A stretch of 64,000 nucleotides of DNA from Bathymodiolus brooksi (lineage: Eukaryota; Mollusca; Bivalvia; Mytilida; Modiolidae). Both the position numbers and the translations under genes were made by a program. The notes under the pieces are model-generated. The model searched no databases, was not told the DNA's origin, and saw only the letters and a list, made by a program, of their open reading frames with translations. Of this stretch, positions 47,957 to 62,900 are shown in pieces. The stretch's first letter is position 1. The number at the start of each line of letters is the position of its first letter. The DNA lies in assembly GCA_963680875.1 (NCBI GenBank), contig OY804589.1:2480001-2544000 (forward strand). The letters run 5' to 3'.

Positions 47957-50900
47957 ATGACAAGATGCTCCTGGCATGGTACATACAATGACAAGATGCT
48001 CCTGGCATGGTACATACAATAACAAGATGCTCCTGGCATGGTACATACAATGACAAGATGCTCCTGGCATGGTACACATACAATGACAAGATGCTCCTGG
48101 CATGGTACATACAATGACAAGATGCTCCTGGCATGATACATACAATGACAAGATGCTCCTGGCATGATACATACAATGACAAGATGCTCCTGGCATGGTA
48201 CATACAATGACAAGATGCTCCTGGCATGGTATATACAATGACAAGATGCTCCTGGCATGATACATACAATGACAAGATGCTCCTGGCATGGTACATACAA
48301 TGACAAGATGCTCCTGGCATGGTACATACAATGACAAGATGCTCCTGGCATGGTACATACAATGACAAGATGCTCCTGGCATGATACATACAATGACAAG
48401 ATGCTCCTGACATGGTACATACAATGACAAAATGCTCCTGGCATGGTACATACAATGACAAGATGCTCCTGGCATGGTACATACAATGACAAGATGCTCC
48501 TGGCATGGTACATACAATGACAAGATGCTCCTGGCATGGTACATACAATGACAAGATGCTCCTGGCATGATACATACAATGACAAGATGCTCCTGGCATG
48601 GTACATACAATGACAAGATGCTCCTGGCATGGTACATACAATGACAAGATGCTCCTGGCATGGTACATACAATGACAAGATGCTCCTGGCATGGTACATA
48701 CAATGACAAGATGCTCCTGACATGGTACATACAATGACAAGATGCTCCTGGCATGGTACATACAATGACAAGATGCTCCTGGCCTGGCATGGTATATACA
48801 ATGACAAGATGCTCCTGGCATGGTACATACAATGACAAGATGCTCCTGGCATGGTACATACAATGACAAGATGCTCCTGACATGGTACATACAAAGACAA
48901 GATGCTGCTGGCATGGTACATACAATGACAAGATGCCCCTGGCATGGTAAATACAATGACAAGATGCTCCTGGCATGGTACATACAATGACAAGATGCTC
49001 CTGGCATGGTACATACAATGACAAGATGCTCCTGGCCTGGCATGGTATATACAATGACAAGATGCTGCTGGCATGGTACATACAATGACAAGATGCTCCT
49101 GGCATGGTACATACAATGACAAGATGCTCCTGACATGGTACATACAATGACAAGATGCTCCTGGCATGGTACATACAATGATAAGATGCTCCTGGCATGG
49201 TACATACAATGACAAGATGCTCCTGGCATGGTACATACAATGACAAGATGCTCCTGGCATGGTACATACAATGACAAGATGCTCCTGGCATGGTACATAC
49301 AATGACAAGATGCTCCTGACATGGTACATACAATGACAAGATGCTCCTGGCATGGTACATACAATGACAAGATGCTCCTGGCCTGGCATGGTATATACAA
49401 TGACAAGATGCTCCTGGCATGGTACATACAATGACAAGATGCTCCTGGCATGGTACATACAATGACAAGATGCTCCTGACATGGTACATACAATGACAAG
49501 ATGCTGCTGGCATGGTACATACAATGACAAGATGTCCCTGGCATGGTAAATACAATGACAAGATGCTCCTGGCATGGTACATACAATGACAAGATGCTCC
49601 TGGCATGGTACATACAATGACAAGATGCTCCTGGCCTGGCATGGTATATACAATGACAAGATGCTGCTGGCATGGTACATACAATGACAAGATGCTCCTG
49701 GCATGGTACATACAATGACAAGATGCTCCTGACATGGTACATACAATGACAAGATGCTCCTGGCATGGTACATACAATGATAAGATGCTCCTGGCATGGT
49801 ACATACAATGACAAGATGCTCCTGACATGGTACATGTACATACAATGACAAGATGCTGCTGTCATGGTACATACAATGACAGGATGCTCCTGGCATGGTA
49901 CATACAATGACAAGATGCTCCTGGCATGGTACATACAATGACAAGATGCTCCTGGCATGGTACATACAATGACAAGATGCTCCTGGCATGATACATACAA
50001 TGACAAGATGCTTCTGGCATGGTACATACAATGACAAGATGCTCCTGGCATGGTACATACAATGACAAGATGCTCCTGGCATGGTACATACAATGACAAG
50101 ATGCTCCTGGCATGGTACATACAATGACAAGATGCTCCTGGCATGGTACATACAATGACAAGATGCTCTTGGCATGATACATACAATGACAAGATGCTCC
50201 TGGCATGGTACATACAATGACAAGATGCTCCTGGCATGGTACATACAATGACAAGATGCTCCTGGCATGGTACATACAATGACAAGATGCTCCTGGCATG
50301 ATACATACAATGACAAGATGCTCCTGGCATGGTACATACAATGACAAGATGCTCCTGGCATGGTACATACAATGACAAGATGCTCCTGGCATGGTACATA
50401 CAATGACAAGATGCTCCTGGCATGGTACATACAATGACAAGATGCTCCTGGCATGGTACATACAATGACAAGATGCTCCTGGCATGATACATACAATGAC
50501 AAGATGCTCCTGGCATGGTACATACAATGACAAGATGCTGCTGGCATGGTACATACAATGACAAGATGCTCCTGGCATGGTACATACAATGACAAGATGC
50601 TCCTGGCCTGGCATGGTATATACAATGACAAGATGCTCCTGGCATGGTACATACAATGACAAGATGCTCCTGGCATGGTACATACAATGACAAGATGTTC
50701 CTCGCATGGTACATACAATGACAAGATGCTCCTGGCATGTTACATACAATGACAAGATGCTCCTGGCATGGTACATACAATGACAAGATGCTCCTGGCAT
50801 GGTACATACAATGACAAGATGCTCCTGGCATGGTACATACAATGACAAGATGCTCCTGGCATGGTACATACACTGACAAGATGCTCCTGGCATGGTACAT

Positions 50901-53900
50901 ACAATGACAAGATGCTCCTGGCATGATACATACAATGACAAGATGCTCCTGGCATGGTACATACAATGACAAGATGCTCCTGGCATGGTACATACAATGA
51001 CAAGATGCTCCTGGCATGATACATACAATGACAAGATGCTCCTGGCATGGTACATACAATGACAAGATGCTCCTGGCATGGTACATACAATGACAAGATG
51101 CTCCTGGCATGGTACATACAATGACAAGATGCTCCTGGCATGATACATACAATGACAAGATGCTCCTGGCATGGTACATACAATGACAAAATGCTCCTGG
51201 CATGGTACATACAATGACAAGATGCTCCTGGCATGGTACATACAATGACAAGATGCTCCTGGCATGGTACATACAATGACAAGATGCTCCTGGCATGATA
51301 CATACAATGACAAGATGCTCCTGGCATGGTACATACAATGACAAGATGCTCCTGGCATGGTACATACAATGACAAGATGCTCCTGGCATGGTACATACAA
51401 TGACAAGATGCTCCTGGCATGATACATACAATGACAAGATGCTCCTGGCATGGTACATACAATGACAAAATGCTCCTGGCATGGTACATACAATGACAAG
51501 ATGCTCCTGGCATGGTACATACAATGACAAGATGCTCCTGGCATGGTACATACAATGACAAGATGCTCCTGGCATGGTACATACAATGACAAGATGTTCC
51601 TGGCATGGTACATACAATGACAAGATGCTCCTGGCATGATACATACAATGACAAAATGCTCCTGGCATGGTACATACAATGACAAGATGCTCCTGGCATG
51701 GTACATACAATGACAAGATGCTCCTGGCATGGTACATACAATGACAAGATGCTCCTGGCATGGTACATACAATGACAAGATGTTCCTCACATGGTACATA
51801 CAATGACAAGATGCTCCTGGCATGTTACATACAATGACAAGATGCTCCTGGCATGGTACATACAATGACAAGATGCTCCTGGCATGGTACATACAATGAC
51901 AAGATGCTCCTGGCATGGTACATACAATGACAAGATGCTCCTGGCATGGTACATACACTGACAAGATGCTCCTGGCATGGTACATACAATGACAAGATGC
52001 TCCTGGCATGATACATACAATGACAAGATGCTCCTGGCATGGTATATACAATGACAAGATGCTCCTGGCATGGTACATACAATGACAAGATGCTCCTGGC
52101 ATGATACATACAATGACAAGATGCTCCTGGCATGGTACATACAATGACAAGATGCTCCTGGCATGGTACATACAATGACAAGATGCTCCTGGCATGGTAC
52201 ATACAATGACAAGATGCTCCTGGCATGATACATACAATGACAAGATGCTCCTGGCATGGTACATACAATGACAAAATGCTCCTGGCATGGTACATACAAT
52301 GACAAGATGCTCCTGGCATGGTACATACAATGACAAGATGCTCCTGGCATGGTACATACAATGACAAGATGCTCCTGGCATGATACATACAATGACAATA
52401 TGCTCCTGGCATGGTACATACAATGACAAGATGCTCCTGGCATGGTACATACAATGACAAGATGCTCCTGGCATGGTACATACAATGACAAGATGCTCCT
52501 GGCATGATACATACAATGACAAGATGCTCCTGGCATGGTACATACAATGACAAAATGCTCCTGGCATGGTACATACAATGACAAGATGCTCCTGGCATGG
52601 TACATACAATGACAAGATGCTCCTGGCATGGTACATACAATGACAAGATGCTCCTGGCATGGTACATACAATGACAAGATGCTCCTGGCATGGTACATAC
52701 AATGACAAGATGCTCCTGGCATGGCACATACAATGACAAGATGCTCCTGGCATGATACATACAATGACAAAATGCTCCTGGCATGGTACATACAATGACA
52801 AGATGCTCCTGGCATGGTACATACAATGACAAGATGCTCCTGGCATGGTACATACAATGACAAGATGCTCCTGGGATGATACATACAATGACAAGATGCT
52901 CCTGGCATGGTACATACAATGACAAGATGCTCCTGGCATGGTACATACAATGACAAGATGCTCCTGGCATGGTACATACAATGACAAGATGCTCCTGGCA
53001 TGGTACATACAATGACAAGATGCTCCTGGCATGGTACATACAATGACAAGATGCTCCTGGCATGGTACATACAATGACAAGATGCTCCTGACATGGTACA
53101 TACAATGACAAGATGCTCCTGGCATGGTACATACAATGACAAGATGCTCCTGGCCTGGCATGGTATATACAATGACAAGATGCTCCTGGCATGGTACATA
53201 CAATGACAAGATGCTCCTGGCATGGTACATACAATGACAAGATGCTCCTGACATGGTACATACAATGACAAGATGCTGCTGGCATGGTACATACAATGAC
53301 AAGATGCCCCTGGCATGGTACATACAATGACAAGATGCTCCTGGCATGGTACATACAATGACAAGATGCTCCTGGCATGGTACATACAATGACAAGATGC
53401 TCCTGGCCTGGCATGGTATATACAATGACAAGATTCTGCTGGCATGGTACATACAATGACAAGATGCTCCTGGCATGGTACATACAATGACAAGATGCTC
53501 CTGGCATGGTACATACAATGATAAGATGCTCCTGGCATGGTACATACAATGACAAGATGCTCCTGGCATGGTACATACAATGACAAGATGCTCCTGGCAT
53601 GGTACATACAATGACAAGATGCTCCTGGCATGGTACATACAATGACAAGATGCTCCTGACATGGTACATACAATGACTAGATGCTCCTGGCATGGTACAT
53701 ACAATGACAAGATGCTCCTGGCATGGTACATACAATGACAAGATGCTCCTGGCATGGTACATACAATGACAAGATGCTCCTGGCATGGTACATACAATGA
53801 CAAGATGCTCCTGGCATGATACATACAATGACAAGATGCTCCTGGCATGGTACATACAATGACAAGATGCTCCTGGCATGGTACATACAATGACAAGATG

Positions 53901-56900
53901 CTCCTGGCATGGTACATACAATGACAAGATGCTCCTGGCATGGTACATACAATGACAAGATGCTCCTGGCATGGTACATACAATGACAAGATGCTCCTGG
54001 CATGATACATACAATGACAAGATGCTCCTGGCATGGTACATACAATGACCAGATGCTCCTGGCATGGTACATACAATGACAAGATGCTCCTGGCATGATA
54101 CATACAATGACAAGATGCTCCTGGCATGGTACATACAATGACAAGATGCTCCTGGCATGGTGCATACAATGACAAGATGCTCCTGGCATGGTACATACAA
54201 TGACAGGATGCTCCTGGCATGATACATACAATGACAAGATGCTCCTGGCATGGTACATACAATGACAAAATGCTCCTGGCATGGTACATACAATGACAAG
54301 ATGCTCCTGGCATGGTACATACAATGACAAGATGCTCCTGGCATGGTACATACAATGACAAGATGCTCCTGGCATGATACATACAATGACAAGATGCTCC
54401 TGGCATGGTACATACAATGACAAGATGCTCCTGGCATGGTACATACAATGACAAGATGCTCCTGGCATGGTACATACAATGACAAGATGCTCCTGGCATG
54501 ATACATACAATGACAAGATGCTCCTGGCATGGTACATACAATGACAAAATGCTCCTGGCATGGTACATACAATGACAAGATGCTCCTGGCATGGTACATA
54601 CAATGACAAGATGCTCCTGGCATGGTACATACAATGACAAGATGCTCCTGGCATGGTACATACAATGACAAGATGCTCCTGGCATGGTACATACAATGAC
54701 AAGATGCTCCTGGCATGATACATACAATGACAAAATGCTCCTGGCATGGTACATACAATGACAAGATGCTCCTGGCATGGTACATACAATGACAAGATGC
54801 TCCTGGCATGGTACATACAATGACAAGATGCTGCTGGCATGGTACATACAATGACAAGATGTCCCTGGCATGGTAAATACAATGACAAGATGCTCCTGGC
54901 ATGGTACATACAATGACAAGATGCTCCTGGCATGGTACATACAATGACAAGATGCTCCTGGCCTGGCATGGTATATACAATGACAAGATGCTGCTGGCAT
55001 GGTACATACAATGACAAGATGCTCCTGGCATGGTACATACAATGACAAGATGCTCCTGACATGGTATATACAATGACAAGATGCTCCTGGCATGGTACAT
55101 ACAATGATAAGATGCTCCTGGCATGGTACATACAATGACAAGATGCTCCTGACATGGTACATGTACATACAATGACAAGATGCTGCTGTCATGGTACATA
55201 CAATGACAGGATGCTCCTGGCATGGTACATACAATGACAAGATGCTCCTGGCATGGTACATACAATGACAAGATGCTCCTGGCATGGTACATACAATGAC
55301 AAGATGCTCCTGGCATGATACATACAATGACAAGATGCTTCTGGCATGGTACATACAATGACAAGATGCTCCTGGCATGGTACATACAATGACAAGATGC
55401 TCCTGGCATGGTACATACAATGACAAGATGCTCCTGGCATGGTACATACAATGACAAGATGCTCCTGGCATGGTACATACAATGACAAGATGCTGCTGGC
55501 ATGGTACATACAATGACAAGATGCTCCTGGCATGGTACATACAATGACAAGATGCTCCTGGCCTGGCATGGTATATACAATGACAAGATGCTCCTGGCAT
55601 GGTACATACAATGACAAGATGCTCCTGGCATGGTACATACAATGACAAGATGTTCCTCGCATGGTACATACAATGACAAGATGCTCCTGGCATGTTACAT
55701 ACAATGACAAGATGCTCCTGGCATGGTACATACAATGACAAGATGCTCCTGGCATGGTACATACAATGACAAGATGCTCCTGGCATGGTACATACAATGA
55801 CAAGATGCTCCTGGCATGGTACATACACTGACAAGATGCTCCTGGCATGGTACATACAATGACAAGATGCTCCTGGCATGGTACATACAATGACAAGATG
55901 CTGCTGGCATGGTACATACAATGACAAGATGCTCCTGGCATGGTACATACAATGACAAGATGCTCCTGGCCTGGCATGGTATATACAATGACAAGATGCT
56001 CCTGGCATGGTACATACAATGACAAGATGCTCCTGGCATGGTACATACAATGACAAGATGTTCCTCGCATGGTACATACAATGACAAGATGCTCCTGGCA
56101 TGTTACATACAATGACAAGATGCTCCTGGCATGGTACATACAATGACAAGATGCTCCTGGCATGGTACATACAATGACAAGATGCTCCTGGCATGGTACA
56201 TACAATGACAAGATGCTCCTGGCATGGTACATACACTGACAAGATGCTCCTGGCATGGTACATACAATGACAAGATGCTCCTGGCATGATACATACAATG
56301 ACAAGATGCTCCTGGCATGGTACATACAATGACAAGATGCTCCTGGCATGGTACATACAATGACAAGATGCTCCTGGCATGGTACATACAATGACAAGAT
56401 GCTCCTGGCATGATACATACAATGACAAGATGCTCCTGGCATGGTACATACAATGACAAGATGCTCCTGGCATGGTACATACAATGACAAGATGCTCCTG
56501 GCATGGTACATACAATGACAAGATGCTCCTGGCATGGTACATACAATGACAAGATGCTCCTGGCATGGTACATACAATGACAAGATGCTCCTGGCATGAT
56601 ACATACAATGACAAGATGCTCCTGGCATGGTACATACAATGACAAGATGCTGCTGGCATGGTACATACAATGACAAGATGCTCCTGGCATGGTACATACA
56701 ATGACAAGATGCTCCTGGCCTGGCATGGTATATACAATGACAAGATGCTCCTGGCATGGTACATACAATGACAAGATGCTCCTGGCATGGTACATACCAT
56801 GACAAGATGTTCCTCGCATGGTACATACAATGACAAGATGCTCCTGGCATGTTACATACAATGACAAGATGCTCCTGGCATGGTACATACAATGACAAGA

Positions 56901-59900
56901 TGCTCCTGGCATGGTACATACAATGACAAGATGCTCCTGGCATGGTACATACAATGACAAGATGCTCCTGGCATGGTACATACACTGACAAGATGCTCCT
57001 GGCATGGTACATACAATGACAAGATGCTCCTGGCATGATACATACAATGACAAGATGCTCCTGGCATGGTACATACAATGACAAGATGCTCCTGGCATGG
57101 TACATACAATGACAAGATGCTCCTGGCATGATACATACAATGACAAGATGCTCCTGGCATGGTACATACAATGACAAGATGCTCCTGGCATGGTACATAC
57201 AATGACAAGATGCTCCTGGCATGGTACATACAATGACAAGATGCTCCTGGCATGATACATACAATGACAAGATGCTCCTGGCATGGTACATACAATGACA
57301 AAATGCTCCTGGCATGGTACATACAATGACAAGATGCTCCTGGCATGGTACATACAATGACAAGATGCTCCTGGCATGGTACATACAATGACAAGATGCT
57401 CCTGGCATGATACATACAATGACAAGATGCTCCTGGCATGGTACATACAATGACAAGATGCTCCTGGCATGGTACATACAATGACAAGATGCTCCTGGCA
57501 TGGTACATACAATGACAAGATGCTCCTGGCATGATACATACAATGACAAGATGCTCCTGGCATGGTACATACAATGACAAAATGCTCCTGGCATGGTACA
57601 TACAATGACAAGATGCTCCTGGCATGGTACATACAATGACAAGATGCTCCTGGCATGGTACATACAATGACAAGATGCTCCTGGCATGGTACATACAATG
57701 ACAAGATGTTCCTGGCATGGTACATACAATGACAAGATGCTCCTGGCATGATACATACAATGACAAAATGCTCCTGGCGTGGTACATACAATGACAAGAT
57801 GCTCCTGGCATGGTACATACAATGACAAGATGCTCCTGGCATGGTACATACAATGACAAGATGCTCCTGGCATGGTACATACAATGACAAGATGTTCCTC
57901 ACATGGTACATACAATGACAAGATGCTCCTGGCATGTTACATACAATGACAAGATGCTCCTGGCATGGTACATACAATGACAAGATGCTCCTGGCATGGT
58001 ACATACAATGACAACATGCTCCTGGCATGGTACATACAATGACAAGATGCTCCTGGCATGGTACATACACTGACAAGATGCTCCTGGCATGGTACATACA
58101 ATGACAAGATGCTCCTGGCATGATACATACAATGACAAGATGCTCCTGGCATGGTATATACAATGACAAGATGCTCCTGGCATGGTACATACAATGACAA
58201 GATGCTCCTGGCATGATACATACAATGACAAGATGCTCCTGGCATGGTACATACAATGACAAGATGCTCCTGGCATGGTACATACAATGACAAGATGCTC
58301 CTGGCATGGTACATACAATGACAAGATGCTCCTGGCATGATACATACAATGACAAGATGCTCCTGGCATGGTACATACAATGACAAAATGCTCCTGGCAT
58401 GGTACATACAATGACAAGATGCTCCTGGCATGGTACATACAATGACAAGATGCTCCTGGCATGGTACATACAATGACAAGATGCTCCTGGCATGATACAT
58501 ACAATGACAATATGCTCCTGGCATGGTACATACAATGACAAGATGCTCCTGGCATGGTACATACAATGACAAGATGCTCCTGGCATGGTACATACAATGA
58601 CAAGATGCTCCTGGCATGATACATACAATGACAAGATGCTCCTGGCATGGTACATACAATGACAAAATGCTCCTGGCATGGTACATACAATGACAAGATG
58701 CTCCTGGCATGGTACATACAATGACAAGATGCTCCTGGCATGGTACATACAATGACAAGATGCTCCTGGCATGGTACATACAATGACAAGATGTTCCTGG
58801 CATGGTACATACAATGACAAGATGCTCCTGGCATGATACATACAATGACAAAATGCTCCTGGCATGGTACATACAATGACAAGATGCTCCTGGCATGGTA
58901 CATACAATGACAAGATGCTCCTGGCATGGTACATACAATGACAAGATGCTCCTGGGATGATACATACAATGACAAGATGCTCCTGGCATGGTACATACAA
59001 TGACAAGATGCTCCTGGCATGGTACATACAATGACAAGATGCTCCTGGCATGGTACATACAATGACAAGATGCTCCTGGCATGGTACATACAATGACAAG
59101 ATGCTCCTGGCATGGTACATACAATGACAAGATGCTCCTGGCATGGTACATACAATGACAAGATGCTCCTGACATGGTACATACAATGACAAGATGCTCC
59201 TGGCATGGTACATACAATGACAAGATGCTCCTGGCCTGGCATGGTATATACAATGACAAGATGCTCCTGGCATGGTACATACAATGACAAGATGCTCCTG
59301 GCATGGTACATACAATGACAAGATGCTCCTGACATGGTACATACAATGACAAGATGCTGCTGGCATGGTACATACAATGACAAGATGCCCCTGGCATGGT
59401 ACATACAATGACAAGATGCTCCTGGCATGGTACATACAATGACAAGATGCTCCTGGCATGGTACATACAATGACAAGATGCTCCTGGCCTGGCATGGTAT
59501 ATACAATGACAAGATTCTGCTGGCATGGTACATACAATGACAAGATGCTCCTGGCATGGTACATACAATGACAAGATGCTCCTGGCATGGTACATACAAT
59601 GATAAGATGCTCCTGGCATGGTACATACAATGACAAGATGCTCCTGGCATGGTACATACAATGACAAGATGCTCCTGGCATGGTACATACAATGACAAGA
59701 TGCTCCTGGCATGGTACATACAATGACAAGATGCTCCTGACATGGTACATACAATGACTAGATGCTCCTGGCATGGTACATACAATGACAAGATGCTCCT
59801 GGCATGGTACATACAATGACAAGATGCTCCTGGCATGGTACATACAATGACAAGATGCTCCTGGCATGGTACATACAATGACAAGATGCTCCTGGCATGA

Positions 59901-62900
59901 TACATACAATGACAAGATGCTCCTGGCATGGTACATACAATGACAAGATGCTCCTGGCATGGTACATACAATGACAAGATGCTCCTGGCATGGTACATAC
60001 AATGACAAGATGCTCCTGGCATGGTACATACAATGACAAGATGCTCCTGGCATGGTACATACAATGACAAGATGCTCCTGGCATGATACATACAATGACA
60101 AGATGCTCCTGGCATGGTACATACAATGACCAGATGCTCCTGGCATGGTACATACAATGACAAGATGCTCCTGGCATGATACATACAATGACAAGATGCT
60201 CCTGGCATGGTACATACAATGACAAGATGCTCCTGGCATGGTGCATACAATGACAAGATGCTCCTGGCATGGTACATACAATGACAGGATGCTCCTGGCA
60301 TGATACATACAATGACAAGATGCTCCTGGCATGGTACATACAATGACAAAATGCTCCTGGCATGGTACATACAATGACAAGATGCTCCTGGCATGGTACA
60401 TACAATGACAAGATGCTCCTGGCATGGTACATACAATGACAAGATGCTCCTGGCATGATACATACAATGACAAGATGCTCCTGGCATGGTACATACAATG
60501 ACAAGATGCTCCTGGCATGGTACATACAATGACAAGATGCTCCTGGCATGGTACATACAATGACAAGATGCTCCTGGCATGATACATACAATGACAAGAT
60601 GCTCCTGGCATGGTACATACAATGACAAAATGCTCCTGGCATGGTACATACAATGACAAGATGCTCCTGGCATGGTACATACAATGACAAGATGCTCCTG
60701 GCATGGTACATACAATGACAAGATGCTCCTGGCATGGTACATACAATGACAAGATGCTCCTGGCATGGTACATACAATGACAAGATGCTCCTGGCATGAT
60801 ACATACAATGACAAAATGCTCCTGGCATGGTACATACAATGACAAGATGCTCCTGGCATGGAACATACAATGACAAGATGCTCCTGGCATGGTACATACA
60901 ATGACAAGATGCTCCTGGCATGATACATACAATGACAAGATGCTCCTGGCATGGTACATACAATGACAAGATGCTCCTGGCATGGTATATACAATGACAA
61001 GATGCTCCTGGCATGGTACATACAATGACAAGATGCTCCTGGCATGGTACATACAATGACAAGATGCTCCTGGCATGGTACATACAATGACAAGATGCTC
61101 CTGGCATGGTACATACAATGACAAGATGCTCCTGACATGGTACATACAATGACAAGATGCTCCTGGCATGGTACATACAATGACAAGATGCTCCTGGCCT
61201 GGCATGGTATATACAATGACAAGATGCTCCTGGCATGGTACATACAATGACAAGATGCTCCTGGCATGGTACATACAATGACAAGATGCTCCTGACATGG
61301 TACATACAATGACAAGATGCTGCTGGCATGGTACATACAATGACAAGATGCCCCTGGCATGGTAAATACAATGACAAGATGCTCCTGGCATGGTACATAC
61401 AATGACAAGATGCTCCTGGCATGGTACATACAATGACAAGATGCTCCTGGCCTGGCATGGTATATACAATGACAAGATGCTGCTGGCATGGTACATACAA
61501 TGACAAGATGCTCCTGGCATGGTACATACAATGACAAGATGCTCCTGACATGGTACATACAATGACAAGATGCTCCTGGCATGGTACATACAATGATAAG
61601 ATGCTCCTGGCATGGTACATACAATGACAAGATGCTCCTGGCATGGTACATACAATGACAAGATGCTCCTGGCATGGTACATACAATGACAAGATGCTCC
61701 TGGCATGGTACATACAATGAAAAGATGCTCCTGACATGGTACATACAATGACTAGATGCTCCTGGCATGGTACATACAATGACAAGATGCTCCTGGCCTG
61801 GTATGGTATATACAATGACAAGATGCTCCTGGCATGGTACATACAATGACAAGATGCTCCTGGCATGGTACATACAATGACAAGATGCTCCTGACATGGT
61901 ACATACAATGACAAGATGCTGCTGGCATGGTACATACAATGACAAGATGCCCCTGGCATGGTAAATACAATGACAAGATGCTCCTGGCATGGTACATACA
62001 ATGACAAGATGCTCCTGGCATGGTACATACAATGACAAGATGCTCCGGCCTGGCATGGTATATACAATGACAAGATGCTGCTGGCATGGTACATACAATG
62101 ACAAGATGCTCCTGGCATGGTACATACAGTGACAAGATGCTCCTGACATGGTACATACAATGACAAGATGCTCCTGGCATGGTACATACAATGATAAGAT
62201 GCTCCTGGCATGGTACATACAATGACAAGATACTCCTGACATGGTACATGTACATACAATGACAAGATGCTGCTGTCATGGTACACATACAATGACAAGA
62301 TGCTCCTGGCATGGTACATACAATGACAAGATGCTCCTGGCATGGTACATACAATGACAAGATGCTCCTGGCATGGTACATACAATGACAAGATGCTCCT
62401 GGCATGATACATACAATGACAAAATGCTCCTGGCATGGTACATACAATGACAAGATGCTCCTGGCATGGTACATAGAATGACAAGATGCCCCTGGCATGG
62501 TACATACAATGACAAGATGCTCCTGGCATGGTACATACAATGACAAGATGCTCCTGGCATGGTACATACAATGACAAGATGCTCCTGGCATGATACATAC
62601 AATGACAAGATGCTCCTGGCATGGTACATACAATGACAAGATGCTTCTGGCATGGTACATACAATGACAAGATGCTCCTGGCATGGTACATACAATGACA
62701 AGATGCTCCTGGCATGATACATACAATGACAAGATGCTCCTGGCATGATACATACAATGACAAGATGCTCCTGGCATGGTACATACAATGACAAGATGCT
62801 CCTGGCATGGTACATACAATGACAAGATGCTCCTGGCATGGTACATACAATGACAAGATGCTCCTGGCATAGTACATACAATGACAAGATGCTCCTGGCA

